Origin: JANWHF01 sp036276235
GTDB taxonomy: Bacteria > Planctomycetota > Phycisphaerae > Tepidisphaerales > Tepidisphaeraceae
DNA: 13,401 nt
Direction of reading: 5' to 3'
NCBI GenBank assembly: GCA_036276235.1
Contig: DATBDZ010000183.1
Coordinates: forward strand, 1-13,401
Part shown: positions 7,056 to 13,253 of the stretch, one piece after another
How the letters are laid out: the number at the start of each line of letters is the position of its first letter
How positions within the stretch are numbered: position 1 is the stretch's first letter
Position numbers and translations under genes: made by a program
The notes under the pieces: generated by a model
What the model was told of the DNA's origin: nothing
Databases searched by the model: none
Seen by the model: the letters and a program-made list of their open reading frames with translations, nothing else

Positions 7056-7080
7056 GGACCGATGGTCGCGCCGCTACGCG
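7056..7080 (+). repeat. 25-bp hairpin motif, copy 1
   Basis: The motif reads GGACC, 3 nt, GGTC, 3 nt, CCGCTACGCG. GACC and GGTC pair around a GAT loop. Outside it GAGCGCG (7050-7056) can pair with CGCGCTC (7077-7083). The same motif with identical spacing is found at 8346-8370 and, inverted, at 13368-13392. It follows the gene ending at 7008, and no octamer arms surround this copy. Confidence 0.6.
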
Positions 7081-7123
7081 CTCAAGCCGTCGAACAAACG
7101 CCGGCGCGGGCTTCCTGCGCTTC

Positions 7124-7336
7124 TCAAATGCACACTGATATCTTGGAGTTCTTCTTGTGATAGGCCATAAACGCCGCCACGTCGAGCGTCTTGCCGATCT
7201 TCTCGCGTGCCGCCAAGTCCTCGGCGGTGGGCGTCGCTTTGGGCAGCGCTATTTTTGCCGTGGGTTTTCGGCGGCGCGACCGGCCTATTGTCGGCTTCGG
7301 CTTCATCGCTCGCGACGTCTTCGCGGTCGTGTGCAT
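7124..7336 (-). CDS. Small basic protein of unknown function
   Basis: A 70-residue protein from the ATG at 7336. The first 40 residues are Lys/Arg/Thr/Pro-rich and probably disordered (KPKPTIGRSRRRKPTAK). The second half could be helical (AEDLAAREKIGKTLDVAAFMAYHKKN). A basic low-complexity tail plus a short helix suggests nucleic-acid binding, but nothing identifies a family. A TTG at 7357 would extend it by seven residues. I prefer the ATG because a promoter-like GATAAT ends 6 nt before it, with TTGAAC 17 bp further upstream, as in other leaderless starts in this window. It is divergent from the dehydrogenase at 7428. Confidence 0.5.
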   Translation of the reverse strand: MHTTAKTSRAMKPKPTIGRSRRRKPTAKIALPKATPTAEDLAAREKIGKTLDVAAFMAYHKKNSKISVCI

Positions 7337-7342
7337 AGGTGT

Positions 7343-7371
7343 ATTATCGACGGCCAATCGCGGTTGTTCAA
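7343..7371 (-). promoter_or_regulatory. Promoter TTGAAC-17-GATAAT for the small basic protein
   Basis: On the minus strand TTGAAC (7371-7366) and GATAAT (7348-7343) are separated by 17 bp. Six nt separate the -10 box from the ATG at 7336, predicting a leaderless mRNA. Confidence 0.5.
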
Positions 7372-7391
7372 CAGCAATTTCTTGATTAACC

Positions 7392-7420
7392 CTGACAACG
7401 GATCACCAACAACTTATCAT
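7392..7420 (+). promoter_or_regulatory. Promoter CTGACA-17-TATCAT, leaderless type
   Basis: CTGACA (7392-7397) and TATCAT (7415-7420) have a 17-bp spacer and match the consensus at five of six positions each. Seven C-rich nt precede the ATG at 7428. There is no Shine-Dalgarno. It lies back to back with the minus-strand promoter at 7343-7371, the two -35 boxes being 20 bp apart. Confidence 0.65.
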
Positions 7421-7427
7421 TCCCCCC

Positions 7428-8327
7428 ATGACCAAAACTGCATTCATCGGCTTGGGCATCATGGGCGGACCGATGGCTGGGCATTTGCTGGCCGCGGGGT
7501 TTCCGCTGACGGTTTATTCGCGCACCAAATCGCGCGCGGAGAATTTGCTTTCGCGCGGCGCCAAGTGGGCCGCGTCGCCTGCCGAGGCTGCATCGGCCGC
7601 CGATGTCGTCTTCATCTGTGTGCCGGATACGCCGGATGTGCAAGCCGTGGTGCAGGGCGCTAATGGGATCGCATCCGTCGCCCGCGCGGGGCAGATCGTT
7701 GTCGATCATTCCACGATCTCCCCCACCGCCACCCGTGAGATGGCTGACATGCTCGCCAAGAAGGGCGCGAAATTTCTCGATGCCCCCATCAGCGGCGGCG
7801 ATGTCGGCGCGCGAAACGCAACGCTCTCGATCATGGCCGGCGGCGACGAAGCCGCCTTCAATCAGGTCAAGCCGCTCCTCGAGAAGATGGGCAAAACCAT
7901 CACCTACTGCGGCGCCAGCGGCAACGGCCAGCTCACCAAACTCGTGAATCAGATTCTGGTGAGCGTGACGAATCTCGCCGCCTGCGAGGCGCTGACCTTC
8001 GCGAAAGCCAGCGGCCTGGACGCCGCCAAGACAATCACCGCCGTCGGCGGCGGTGCTGCCGGCTCGTGGCAGCTCACCAACCTCGGCCCAAAAATGCTCG
8101 CCGGCGATTTCGCGCCCGGCTTCATGATCAAGCTCCAGCAAAAAGACCTGCGCCTCGCGATCCAGGCCGCCAAAGAGCGCGGCGTCAATCTCAACGCCCT
8201 ACCACTCGTTCATCGCCTCTTCGATCAAGCAATGAAGGAAGGCCGCGCCGACCAGGGAACACAGGCTTTGTTTGCTGTAGTGGAGAAAGGGACGAAGGGA
8301 CAAAGGGACGAAGGGACAAAGGAATGA
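7428..8327 (+). CDS. NAD-dependent beta-hydroxyacid dehydrogenase (3-hydroxyisobutyrate / tartronate-semialdehyde reductase family)
   Basis: A 299-residue protein with the N-terminal Rossmann motif IGLGIMGGPMA (7-17). It also has the substrate-binding block DAPISGGDVGARNATLSIMAGG (118-139) and the catalytic block GNGQLTKLVNQ with K171 and N174. These define the family, which oxidises or reduces beta-hydroxyacids such as 3-hydroxyisobutyrate, tartronate semialdehyde/glycerate or glyoxylate-type substrates. The exact substrate is not determined by sequence, and no pathway genes are adjacent. The natural C-terminal helix ends at about LFAVVEK (281-287). The last 12 residues (GTKGQRDEGTKE) and the stop are encoded entirely by octamer element D, so the original 3' end has been replaced or extended. 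A promoter abuts the start codon. Confidence 0.87.
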   Translation: MTKTAFIGLGIMGGPMAGHLLAAGFPLTVYSRTKSRAENLLSRGAKWAASPAEAASAADVVFICVPDTPDVQAVVQGANGIASVARAGQIVVDHSTISPTATREMADMLAKKGAKFLDAPISGGDVGARNATLSIMAGGDEAAFNQVKPLLEKMGKTITYCGASGNGQLTKLVNQILVSVTNLAACEALTFAKASGLDAAKTITAVGGGAAGSWQLTNLGPKMLAGDFAPGFMIKLQQKDLRLAIQAAKERGVNLNALPLVHRLFDQAMKEGRADQGTQALFAVVEKGTKGQRDEGTKE

Positions 8328-8444
8328 GGGCGCGATCGGAGAAGTGGACCTTCGGTCCGACCGCTTCGCGGCGCTCATTCGCTTGCTTACTACCGCTCCG
8401 TCCCTTGGTCCCCAAGTCCCTTCATCCCTCCGTCGCTTCGTCCC
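8289..8444. repeat. Octamer element D with inverted arms and internal cargo
   Basis: The left arm has four units: GGGACGAA, GGGACAAA, GGGACGAA, GGGACAAA (8289-8320). The right arm has six inverted units (8397-8444), with minus-strand readings GGGACGAA, GCGACGGA, GGGATGAA, GGGACTTG, GGGACCAA and GGGACGGA. Between the arms lie 76 bp containing the 25-bp hairpin motif (8346-8370) and a nested inverted pair, AATGAG (from 8323) and CTCATT (to about 8380). The left arm is translated as the C-terminus of the dehydrogenase. The overall plan is long inverted arms around a short non-coding core, like a miniature element, but no target-site duplication is evident. Confidence 0.85.
8346..8370 (+). repeat. 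25-bp hairpin motif, copy 2
   Basis: GGACC, TTC, GGTC, CGA, CCGCTTCGCG, with GGACC/GGTCC able to pair as a 5-bp stem around TTC. It lies inside element D. It matches the copies at 7056-7080 and 13368-13392 with the same spacing; outside the shared core, copies 2 and 3 also share the preceding GT. Confidence 0.7.
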
Positions 8445-8455
8445 TTCACCACGAC

Positions 8456-8483
8456 TTGCAAAAGGGCGCTTCAGACATAGAAT
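8456..8483 (+). promoter_or_regulatory. Promoter for tRNA-Phe
   Basis: TTGCAA (8456-8461), a 16-bp spacer and TAGAAT (8478-8483, five of six consensus bases) lie 11 nt before the tRNA. This is a fitting distance for a short 5' leader removed by RNase P. Confidence 0.55.
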
Positions 8484-8494
8484 CCAAAATGCCC

Positions 8495-8567
8495 GGGTAG
8501 GTAGCTCAGTTGGTAGAGCAATGGACTGAAAATCCATGTGTCGCCGGTTCAATTCCGGCCCTACCCA
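8495..8567 (+). tRNA. tRNA-Phe (anticodon GAA)
   Basis: A complete 73-nt cloverleaf. The acceptor GGGTAGG (8495-8501) pairs with CCTACCC (8560-8566), with discriminator A at 8567. The D arm is GCTC/GAGC (8504-8519). The anticodon stem ATGGA/TCCAT encloses loop CTGAAAA, with GAA at 8528-8530. The T arm GCCGG-TTCAATT-CCGGC spans 8543-8559. CCA is not encoded. It lies between octamer element D and the nitronate monooxygenase gene, 56 bp before the latter, and may be co-transcribed with it. Confidence 0.97.
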
Positions 8568-8623
8568 TTAGAAATCCGCTTCGTCCCATCTCATGCGGTC
8601 ACCCGCAAATCCGGGATCTCTAA

Positions 8624-9727
8624 ATGGGCGATCAAAACAAACTGCCGTTGTGGGCCAACACAAGAGTTTCAACGAAACTCGGCATCAAATACCCGATCAT
8701 CCAGGGACCGCTGGGCGGCGTGCCGACGCAGCGGCTGACGGCCGCCGTCTCCAATTTCGGCGGGCTTGGTTCGTTCGGTGCGCAGGGGCTGGCTCCCGGC
8801 GCAATTAGGGATGTCATCGCCGAGCTGCGGTCGATGACGGACAAGCCGTTCGCGATGAATCTCTGGGTATCGATAGAGGACGCCGGCGCCAGGGCATCGG
8901 ACGAGGCGGCGTTCAACCGAAGCCTCGCGGCGATCGCGCCGCTCATCCACTCGGTTGGCGCGCCGCTTCCCTCGTATGCGCCTTATTCGCCAATGAAGTT
9001 TGAAGAGCAGGTCCGGGTGATCATCGACGAAAAGGTGCCGGTGTTTAGTTTTATCTTTGGCATCCCGCCAAAGGAGATTTTGGACGAGTGCCGCGCCAAA
9101 GGGATCACGCTCATTGGAGCGGCTACTACTCCGGACGAGGCGATTGAGTTGCAAAAGGCGAACGTGGATGTGATTGCCGCGTCGGGCTTCGAGGCAGGCG
9201 GGCATCGCGGCTCGTTCCTCCGCCCCGCGGAGGAATCACTGACGGGAACTTTTTCGCTTGTGCCGCAGGTGGTCGATTGTGTGTCGGTGCCAGTCGTGGC
9301 GGCGGGCGGTATCGCCGATGCGCGCGGAATCGTCGCCGCGCTGGCTTTGGGAGCGGAAGGCGTGCAAATCGGAACCGCATTCCTCGCCTGCGAAGAATCC
9401 GGAGCCAACCCGCTCCATCGCGAAGCGTTACTCAGCGGCAAGGCGGGCAAAACCGCCCTCACGCGCGGCTTCACCGGACGCCTCGCGCGCGGCATTAAAA
9501 ACCAATTGCTTGACGCGATGAATGCCCCGGGCGTCGACATCCTCCCCTACCCGCTCCAACGCTTCCTCATGCGGAACCTTTCCGGCCCCGCGGAAAAGGC
9601 GCGCCGCCCGGAACTGATGCCGATGTGGGCGGGGCAGAGCGCGAATCTCGCTCGCCACAAGCACGCCACGGAACTGCTGGATGAGTTGGTGGCGAGTGTG
9701 TCGGCCGTTATTGACCATTTGCAATGA
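8624..9727 (+). CDS. Nitronate monooxygenase-like FMN enzyme (2-nitropropane dioxygenase family)
   Basis: A 367-residue TIM-barrel flavoprotein. It starts with the family signature KLGIKYPIIQGPLGGV (18-33) and SNFGGLGSFGAQ (43-54). It carries ASGFEAGGHRGSF (186-198), with H194 in the position of the catalytic histidine of class I nitronate monooxygenases. The FMN-phosphate motif AAGGIADARGI, then ALALGAEGVQIGTAF, spans about 225-254. The expected role is FMN-dependent oxidation of alkyl nitronates such as propionate-3-nitronate (detoxification); related enoyl-ACP-reductase-like activities cannot be fully excluded. There is no Shine-Dalgarno and no clear promoter of its own, so read-through from the tRNA-Phe promoter 56 bp upstream is plausible. 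It converges with the toxin gene at 9827. Confidence 0.85.
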   Translation: MGDQNKLPLWANTRVSTKLGIKYPIIQGPLGGVPTQRLTAAVSNFGGLGSFGAQGLAPGAIRDVIAELRSMTDKPFAMNLWVSIEDAGARASDEAAFNRSLAAIAPLIHSVGAPLPSYAPYSPMKFEEQVRVIIDEKVPVFSFIFGIPPKEILDECRAKGITLIGAATTPDEAIELQKANVDVIAASGFEAGGHRGSFLRPAEESLTGTFSLVPQVVDCVSVPVVAAGGIADARGIVAALALGAEGVQIGTAFLACEESGANPLHREALLSGKAGKTALTRGFTGRLARGIKNQLLDAMNAPGVDILPYPLQRFLMRNLSGPAEKARRPELMPMWAGQSANLARHKHATELLDELVASVSAVIDHLQ

Positions 9728-9789
9728 TCGGTCTCACCCCGGTGCAGTTGTAAGATGCCGGTGTAATACATCTACGATGTGCATAACGG

Positions 9790-9806
9790 CTCAATGCCTC
9801 ATTGAG
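9790..9806. terminator. Possible bidirectional terminator hairpin
   Basis: CTCAATG-CCT-CATTGAG is a perfect 7-bp stem with a 3-nt loop between the convergent nitronate monooxygenase and toxin genes. A smaller stem, ACATC-TAC-GATGT, lies at 9768-9780. Neither is followed by a U-tract, so this call is weak. Confidence 0.35.
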
Positions 9807-9826
9807 TAGTCGGAAGCGCGAACCTT

Positions 9827-10216
9827 TCATTCCCACAAAACCGGCACCGCGTACTTCGGGATCGTCTCGTCAGAGGTCACGAGTGTCAGACCTTCGTACA
9901 TCGCCTGCGCGATGAGCAACCGGTCAAAGGGATCGCGGTGATGGTTCGGCAGGCGCGAGAGCAATTCGATATGGTCAAGGGTGATCGGAAGCAGTACGAC
10001 AGTACCGGTATCCACTTCACGCTGGACGATCTCTCGAATGGGTTTGTCGAAATCGAATTTCCGCAAGCTCGATTTGATTTGGAGCTCCCATGGACTGGCG
10101 AGGCTCAAATATCGGGTGTTGGCAGGATCGACGATCGCCGCGCGGGCGCGCTCGGGCAGCCGGGCGGGCTGCTGCACGATGAAGACAAAAACATTGGTGT
10201 CGAGGAGCAGATTCAG
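9827..10216 (-). CDS. vapC: VapC-type PIN-domain toxin, apparent CTG start
   Basis: A 129-residue PIN-domain ribonuclease when read from the CTG at 10216-10214. It has the N-terminal LNLLLDTNVF with acidic D6, SPWELQIK with E44, HHRDPFDRLLIAQA with D95/D98, and TLVTSDETI with D116. These are the Mg-binding acidic residues of VapC toxins, which cleave RNA (often tRNA or rRNA). No ATG, GTG or TTG lies in frame before D6. The first conventional start is a GTG at 10177, which would delete the first strand and D6 and so inactivate the nuclease. The CTG overlaps the antitoxin stop as CTGA, where related systems normally have ATGA, so translational coupling is likely. Gene symbol reflects family only. 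Confidence 0.82.
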   Translation of the reverse strand: MNLLLDTNVFVFIVQQPARLPERARAAIVDPANTRYLSLASPWELQIKSSLRKFDFDKPIREIVQREVDTGTVVLLPITLDHIELLSRLPNHHRDPFDRLLIAQAMYEGLTLVTSDETIPKYAVPVLWE

Positions 10217-10431
10217 GGCTTCTCCTCCAGGCCCCAGATGTCATCGGGAAGCGGGTCTTCCCAATCGGGCGCGAAGTTGACAAGGGCACCTGGCTGTTTG
10301 CCCAACTCGATCTTGGCGGGCGCTGGCGCAATCGGTTCAACCGTGATTCGAACCTGCTGATTAGGCGCAAGCGCGAGCGGCTCATCGGGAACGAGCACCT
10401 TGCCGTCGAAATGTGCTTTCAGTGCGATCAC
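10213..10431 (-). CDS. AF2212-like antitoxin partner of the PIN toxin
   Basis: A 72-residue protein. The first 35 residues (IALKAHFDGKVLVPDEPLAL, then QVRITVEP) match the AF2212-like/DUF104 small beta-barrel antitoxin family found upstream of PIN toxins. The acidic, Trp-containing C-terminal tail (APDWEDPLPDDIWGLEEKP) is the expected toxin-binding segment that would block the PIN active site. The start is GTG at 10431. No Shine-Dalgarno is present, but TATCAT ends 6 nt upstream. Its TGA (10215-10213) overlaps the toxin's apparent CTG start. Such antitoxins often repress their own promoter; here the promoter is immediately adjacent to that of the phosphatase gene. Confidence 0.82.
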   Translation of the reverse strand: MIALKAHFDGKVLVPDEPLALAPNQQVRITVEPIAPAPAKIELGKQPGALVNFAPDWEDPLPDDIWGLEEKP

Positions 10432-10437
10432 GATGAA

Positions 10438-10466
10438 ATGATATCACGAAAGCCTTCTTCTGGCAC
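10438..10466 (-). promoter_or_regulatory. Toxin-antitoxin promoter GTGCCA-17-TATCAT, leaderless type
   Basis: On the minus strand GTGCCA (10466-10461) and TATCAT (10443-10438) are separated by 17 bp. Six nt separate the -10 box from the GTG at 10431. The -35 box overlaps the -35-like box of the divergent phosphatase promoter almost completely. Confidence 0.5.
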
Positions 10467-10489
10467 CCTCCGCCCACAGGCGGTATTGT
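10460..10489 (+). promoter_or_regulatory. Phosphatase promoter CTGGCA-18-TATTGT, leaderless type
   Basis: CTGGCA (10460-10465) and TATTGT (10484-10489) are separated by 18 bp, with 6 nt before the ATG at 10496 and no Shine-Dalgarno. The -35 box shares five bases with the opposing toxin-antitoxin promoter. Confidence 0.45.
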
Positions 10490-10495
10490 CAGATA

Positions 10496-12148
10496 ATGCC
10501 AATCACATCTGTGCGCACATCAGCGCGGCTGGTGCCGCTCTCGGGGCCTAGTCTGGGGCCTATCGAGCTGGCCCCCAAGACGGGCGGCCTGCTCGCGGGG
10601 CGGCAGGATCAATGCGATCTGCGCCTTACTGCCGACACGGTTTCGCGCAATCATGCCCGGTTTGTTTTTGAGTCCAACGGGTGGCGGCTGATCGATCTCA
10701 AGAGCCGCTGGGGAACCTTCGTCAACGGCGTCCGCGTTCCCAGCGAACAGGAAATTCCGCTTGGTGAGGGTGATCTGATCCGCATCAGCCCATGGACATT
10801 TCGCTTTACCTCCAACACCGAAAGCCACACCGGCAAGGAGCTTGATTCGCACGATGATGGCGCGATGGGGACGATGGTGCACACGATATCCGCCGAGCGC
10901 ATGCCCAGTCTCGGCGAGGATATGCTGAGCCATCTGCTGGAAAGCGCGGCGGGCATTCATGCCGCCAAGGATGAAAAATCGCTGGCTGATCTGCTGGTGG
11001 AAAAAGCCTGCACCGGCACCGGCATGGCCAACGGCGCGCTGTTGCGCGCTGTGAACGATACGGGCCGCTATGAAGTGCTCGCATCGCGGAGCGTGGATGG
11101 GGAGACAATGTTTTCCTACAGCCGCTCGCTGCTATCGGCGGCTTCGAGCGGCAGCGTCGCGGAGCTTTCGGGCACGTCGGCGGACAACATCTCCGAAAGC
11201 ATCATCAGCATGGGCGTGCGCTCGGCGCTCTGCGTGCCGATCATGCTCGGGCAAGTGGTGGCGGCGTATCTATATCTGGATTCTCGCTCGACGACTTCCG
11301 TTCGCCGGCCGCAACCTCTGCGGCCCAATGCTTCGGCGTTCTGTCTGACGCTGGGCCGCATGGCTGGATTGGCGCTGGCGAATCTCAAGCGGATCGACAT
11401 GGAACGCCGCTCCGCGCAGCTCGAGGCGGATTTGGTTGCCGCCGCCACGGCGCAGCAATGGATTCTTCCGCAGCACACCGGCGAATATGGCGCGTTCCGC
11501 TACATCGGCCATAGCCGGCCTGGTCGTCATGTCGGCGGAGACTTCTACGATCTGATTCCGCTGGATGACAATCGCCTGGCGATCGCCATCGGAGATGTCT
11601 CCGGAAAAGGGATCGCCGCCTCAGTGCTGATGACCGCGACGCAGGGATTTCTGCACGCCGAGCTTCAGGAAACCGCCGACCCGCAGGCGGCGGTGCTCCG
11701 CCTCAACCGCTTCATCTTCCCGCGCAGCCAACTCGACAAATTCGTAACGCTCTGGGTCGGCGTGCTCGATCTGAAGGAGAAGACGCTGCGCTACGTCGAT
11801 GCCGGCCACGGCTACGCCCTGCTGGGCGAGAGCGTTCCCAAGATGCAGCGCGTCTCGCTCGGCGGGCAGTTGCCGGTCGGAGTCGATGGTGATACCCAAT
11901 ACATCGCCGACACCGTCCCGCTTTCCGAGCACGGCTGCGCGATGCTGCTAAGCGACGGCATCATCGAACAACCGGCCCCCGGCGACACCGGCCGCGCCAA
12001 TGCCTTCGAGATGCCCGGCGTCGAGCGCGTGCTGCAAGGCCTCAAGCCGGATGCGGACCCGATTGCGGCGTTGTTCGAGGCGGTGGTTCAGCACGCCGGC
12101 CGCCCCACCCTCGCCGATGATGCGACGGCGGTGTTGGTGCAGTGGTGA
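10496..12148 (+). CDS. FHA-GAF-SpoIIE/PP2C-type protein phosphatase
   Basis: A 550-residue soluble signalling protein. The FHA domain (about 25-105) has G35-R36, S50-R51-N52-H53 and N77-G78, the phosphothreonine-binding residues. The GAF-like sensor domain (about 150-300) contains GVRSALCVPIM and LGQVVAAYLYLDS. A short helical linker is followed by the PP2C-like SpoIIE/RsbU phosphatase (about 335-550). Its metal-binding motifs are GGDFYD (347-352), GDVSGKG (366-372), SDGIIE (486-491) and DDATAVLV (541-548), and all acidic residues are intact, so it should be an active Mn/Mg-dependent Ser/Thr phosphatase. Family members dephosphorylate anti-sigma antagonists or kinase substrates. No anti-sigma pair is adjacent, so the target is unknown; the kinase at 5326 is a candidate, by inference. 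It converges with the gene at 12174 across 25 bp. Confidence 0.9.
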   Translation: MPITSVRTSARLVPLSGPSLGPIELAPKTGGLLAGRQDQCDLRLTADTVSRNHARFVFESNGWRLIDLKSRWGTFVNGVRVPSEQEIPLGEGDLIRISPWTFRFTSNTESHTGKELDSHDDGAMGTMVHTISAERMPSLGEDMLSHLLESAAGIHAAKDEKSLADLLVEKACTGTGMANGALLRAVNDTGRYEVLASRSVDGETMFSYSRSLLSAASSGSVAELSGTSADNISESIISMGVRSALCVPIMLGQVVAAYLYLDSRSTTSVRRPQPLRPNASAFCLTLGRMAGLALANLKRIDMERRSAQLEADLVAAATAQQWILPQHTGEYGAFRYIGHSRPGRHVGGDFYDLIPLDDNRLAIAIGDVSGKGIAASVLMTATQGFLHAELQETADPQAAVLRLNRFIFPRSQLDKFVTLWVGVLDLKEKTLRYVDAGHGYALLGESVPKMQRVSLGGQLPVGVDGDTQYIADTVPLSEHGCAMLLSDGIIEQPAPGDTGRANAFEMPGVERVLQGLKPDADPIAALFEAVVQHAGRPTLADDATAVLVQW

Positions 12149-12173
12149 GGTCTCGCGCGGTTCAGGTTCACGA

Positions 12174-13151
12174 TCATGCCGCGAGTGATTGTTCTTCCTG
12201 ACCGGCGGGCGCGGAATATCTCAGATTGTTCAACAGAGGCAGCAGATCCTTCGGATTGCGCGAGAGCTGCAATTCAGCGACGCGGCAATTCTGGGCGAGC
12301 CGCGCGGCAAGTTGGCTTTGCCTTCTTGTGGGATGTAGCTCGGCGATGGGCCAGGCGGCGCGAAGGGCCTGGATCGCATCCGTCGAGGGGATTTCCTGGA
12401 GATGCGCCTTGGGCCGGCGGCCGGGTTCGGCGATCAGCACTGCATCGCAGAACGCATGATTCTGCCACGCGCCGATGTGCTCTTCCATCAGATTGGCCCA
12501 GCCGGGCTCCCGGCCGGCGCTGGATCGCAGGCGCGGCGTGATCGTCCGCTCCACCCAGCCGGGCATGTGCAGCATCGCGACGCGGCCATCTTCCTCGCGA
12601 AGAGCCGTCCAACGCTGGCTGATGATGCGATAGCCCAGCGAGATCATCGCGGAGAGTTCCGGCTCGATGCCAAAGGGGCAGAGGATCAGCGCGGCAAAGC
12701 CGTCGCGAACGACGGCGGCGGATGGAAGGAGATTGACGCCGCGGCTGCGGATCAATTGCGAGAGCGGCCAATGAATCGCCAGCTCCGCGACGCGCATCGG
12801 ATCGAGCCGCGGCTGCGGGAGCACCCAGCTTCGCCATTGGTTGCGCAGCAGATTGATCTCGGCCATGCCCCAGCGATCATCGACCAGCCAATAGCGCTCT
12901 TCCTCTTCGTAGATGTCGATCGAATCCTGCGTGCGAACCAGATGCTTGGCGGCAGGCGAAAGCCCGCGCGAAACCTCGTCCGGATTATATTGTCGAATCT
13001 CGCCCGAAACGGGAACGAATCCTTCCGGCCAGCCGGGAACAACGAAGCAGCCGAGCAGTGCATCGATCGACTGCTCGAGCCACGGGACGGCACATTGCAG
13101 ATCAATGACCGGCCCATGAACGGCAAGTTTTCGGCGACTGGCGGCGCGCAC
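12174..13151 (-). CDS. HPr kinase/phosphorylase-like protein with degenerate P-loop
   Basis: A 325-residue protein from the GTG at 13151, which has AGGAGG 7 nt before it. An ATG at 13169 would add six residues but leaves the Shine-Dalgarno inside the gene. The central part resembles the C-terminal domain of HprK-related proteins (numbering from the ATG). It has NLLPSAAVVRDGFAALIL (146-163), then CPFGIEPELSAMISLGYRIISQRWTAL (164-190) where active enzymes have GPSGSGKST..L...GYRLLSDD..L, then a typical DGRVAMLHMPGW strand-turn. The P-loop Gly and Lys and the acidic Asp pair are thus replaced, so ATP-dependent catalysis seems lost. The 230-300 region (DAVLIAEPGRRPKAHLQEI) fits the end of the fold. 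Its role may be non-catalytic binding or regulation. Residues 1-130 are not recognised. The family call is by pattern only. Confidence 0.55.
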   Translation of the reverse strand: MRAASRRKLAVHGPVIDLQCAVPWLEQSIDALLGCFVVPGWPEGFVPVSGEIRQYNPDEVSRGLSPAAKHLVRTQDSIDIYEEEERYWLVDDRWGMAEINLLRNQWRSWVLPQPRLDPMRVAELAIHWPLSQLIRSRGVNLLPSAAVVRDGFAALILCPFGIEPELSAMISLGYRIISQRWTALREEDGRVAMLHMPGWVERTITPRLRSSAGREPGWANLMEEHIGAWQNHAFCDAVLIAEPGRRPKAHLQEIPSTDAIQALRAAWPIAELHPTRRQSQLAARLAQNCRVAELQLSRNPKDLLPLLNNLRYSAPAGQEEQSLAA

Positions 13152-13159
13152 CAACAAAC

Positions 13160-13165
13160 CTCCTC
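13160..13165 (-). promoter_or_regulatory. Shine-Dalgarno that decides the HprK-like start
   Basis: On the minus strand the sequence ATG CGA GGA GGT TTG TTG GTG places AGGAGG 7 nt before the GTG at 13151 and 4 nt before a TTG at 13154, but downstream of the ATG at 13169. This favours GTG as the true start. Confidence 0.5.
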
Positions 13166-13253
13166 GCATCCCGGCGGCAAACTTGGATATGAGCCGCTTT
13201 GGATGTATCGGGTAGATGGGTTGAAGGGCTTAATTATGTGTTGGGTCGTGGAA

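Noticed and set aside
8289..8444. CRISPR-like array
   Set aside because: The repeats are 8 bp long, directly adjacent without spacers, and arranged in two inverted arms; no cas genes are present.
9827..10177. 116-residue toxin starting at GTG
   Set aside because: This start removes the first strand and the conserved N-terminal Asp of the PIN domain, which are encoded in frame just upstream.
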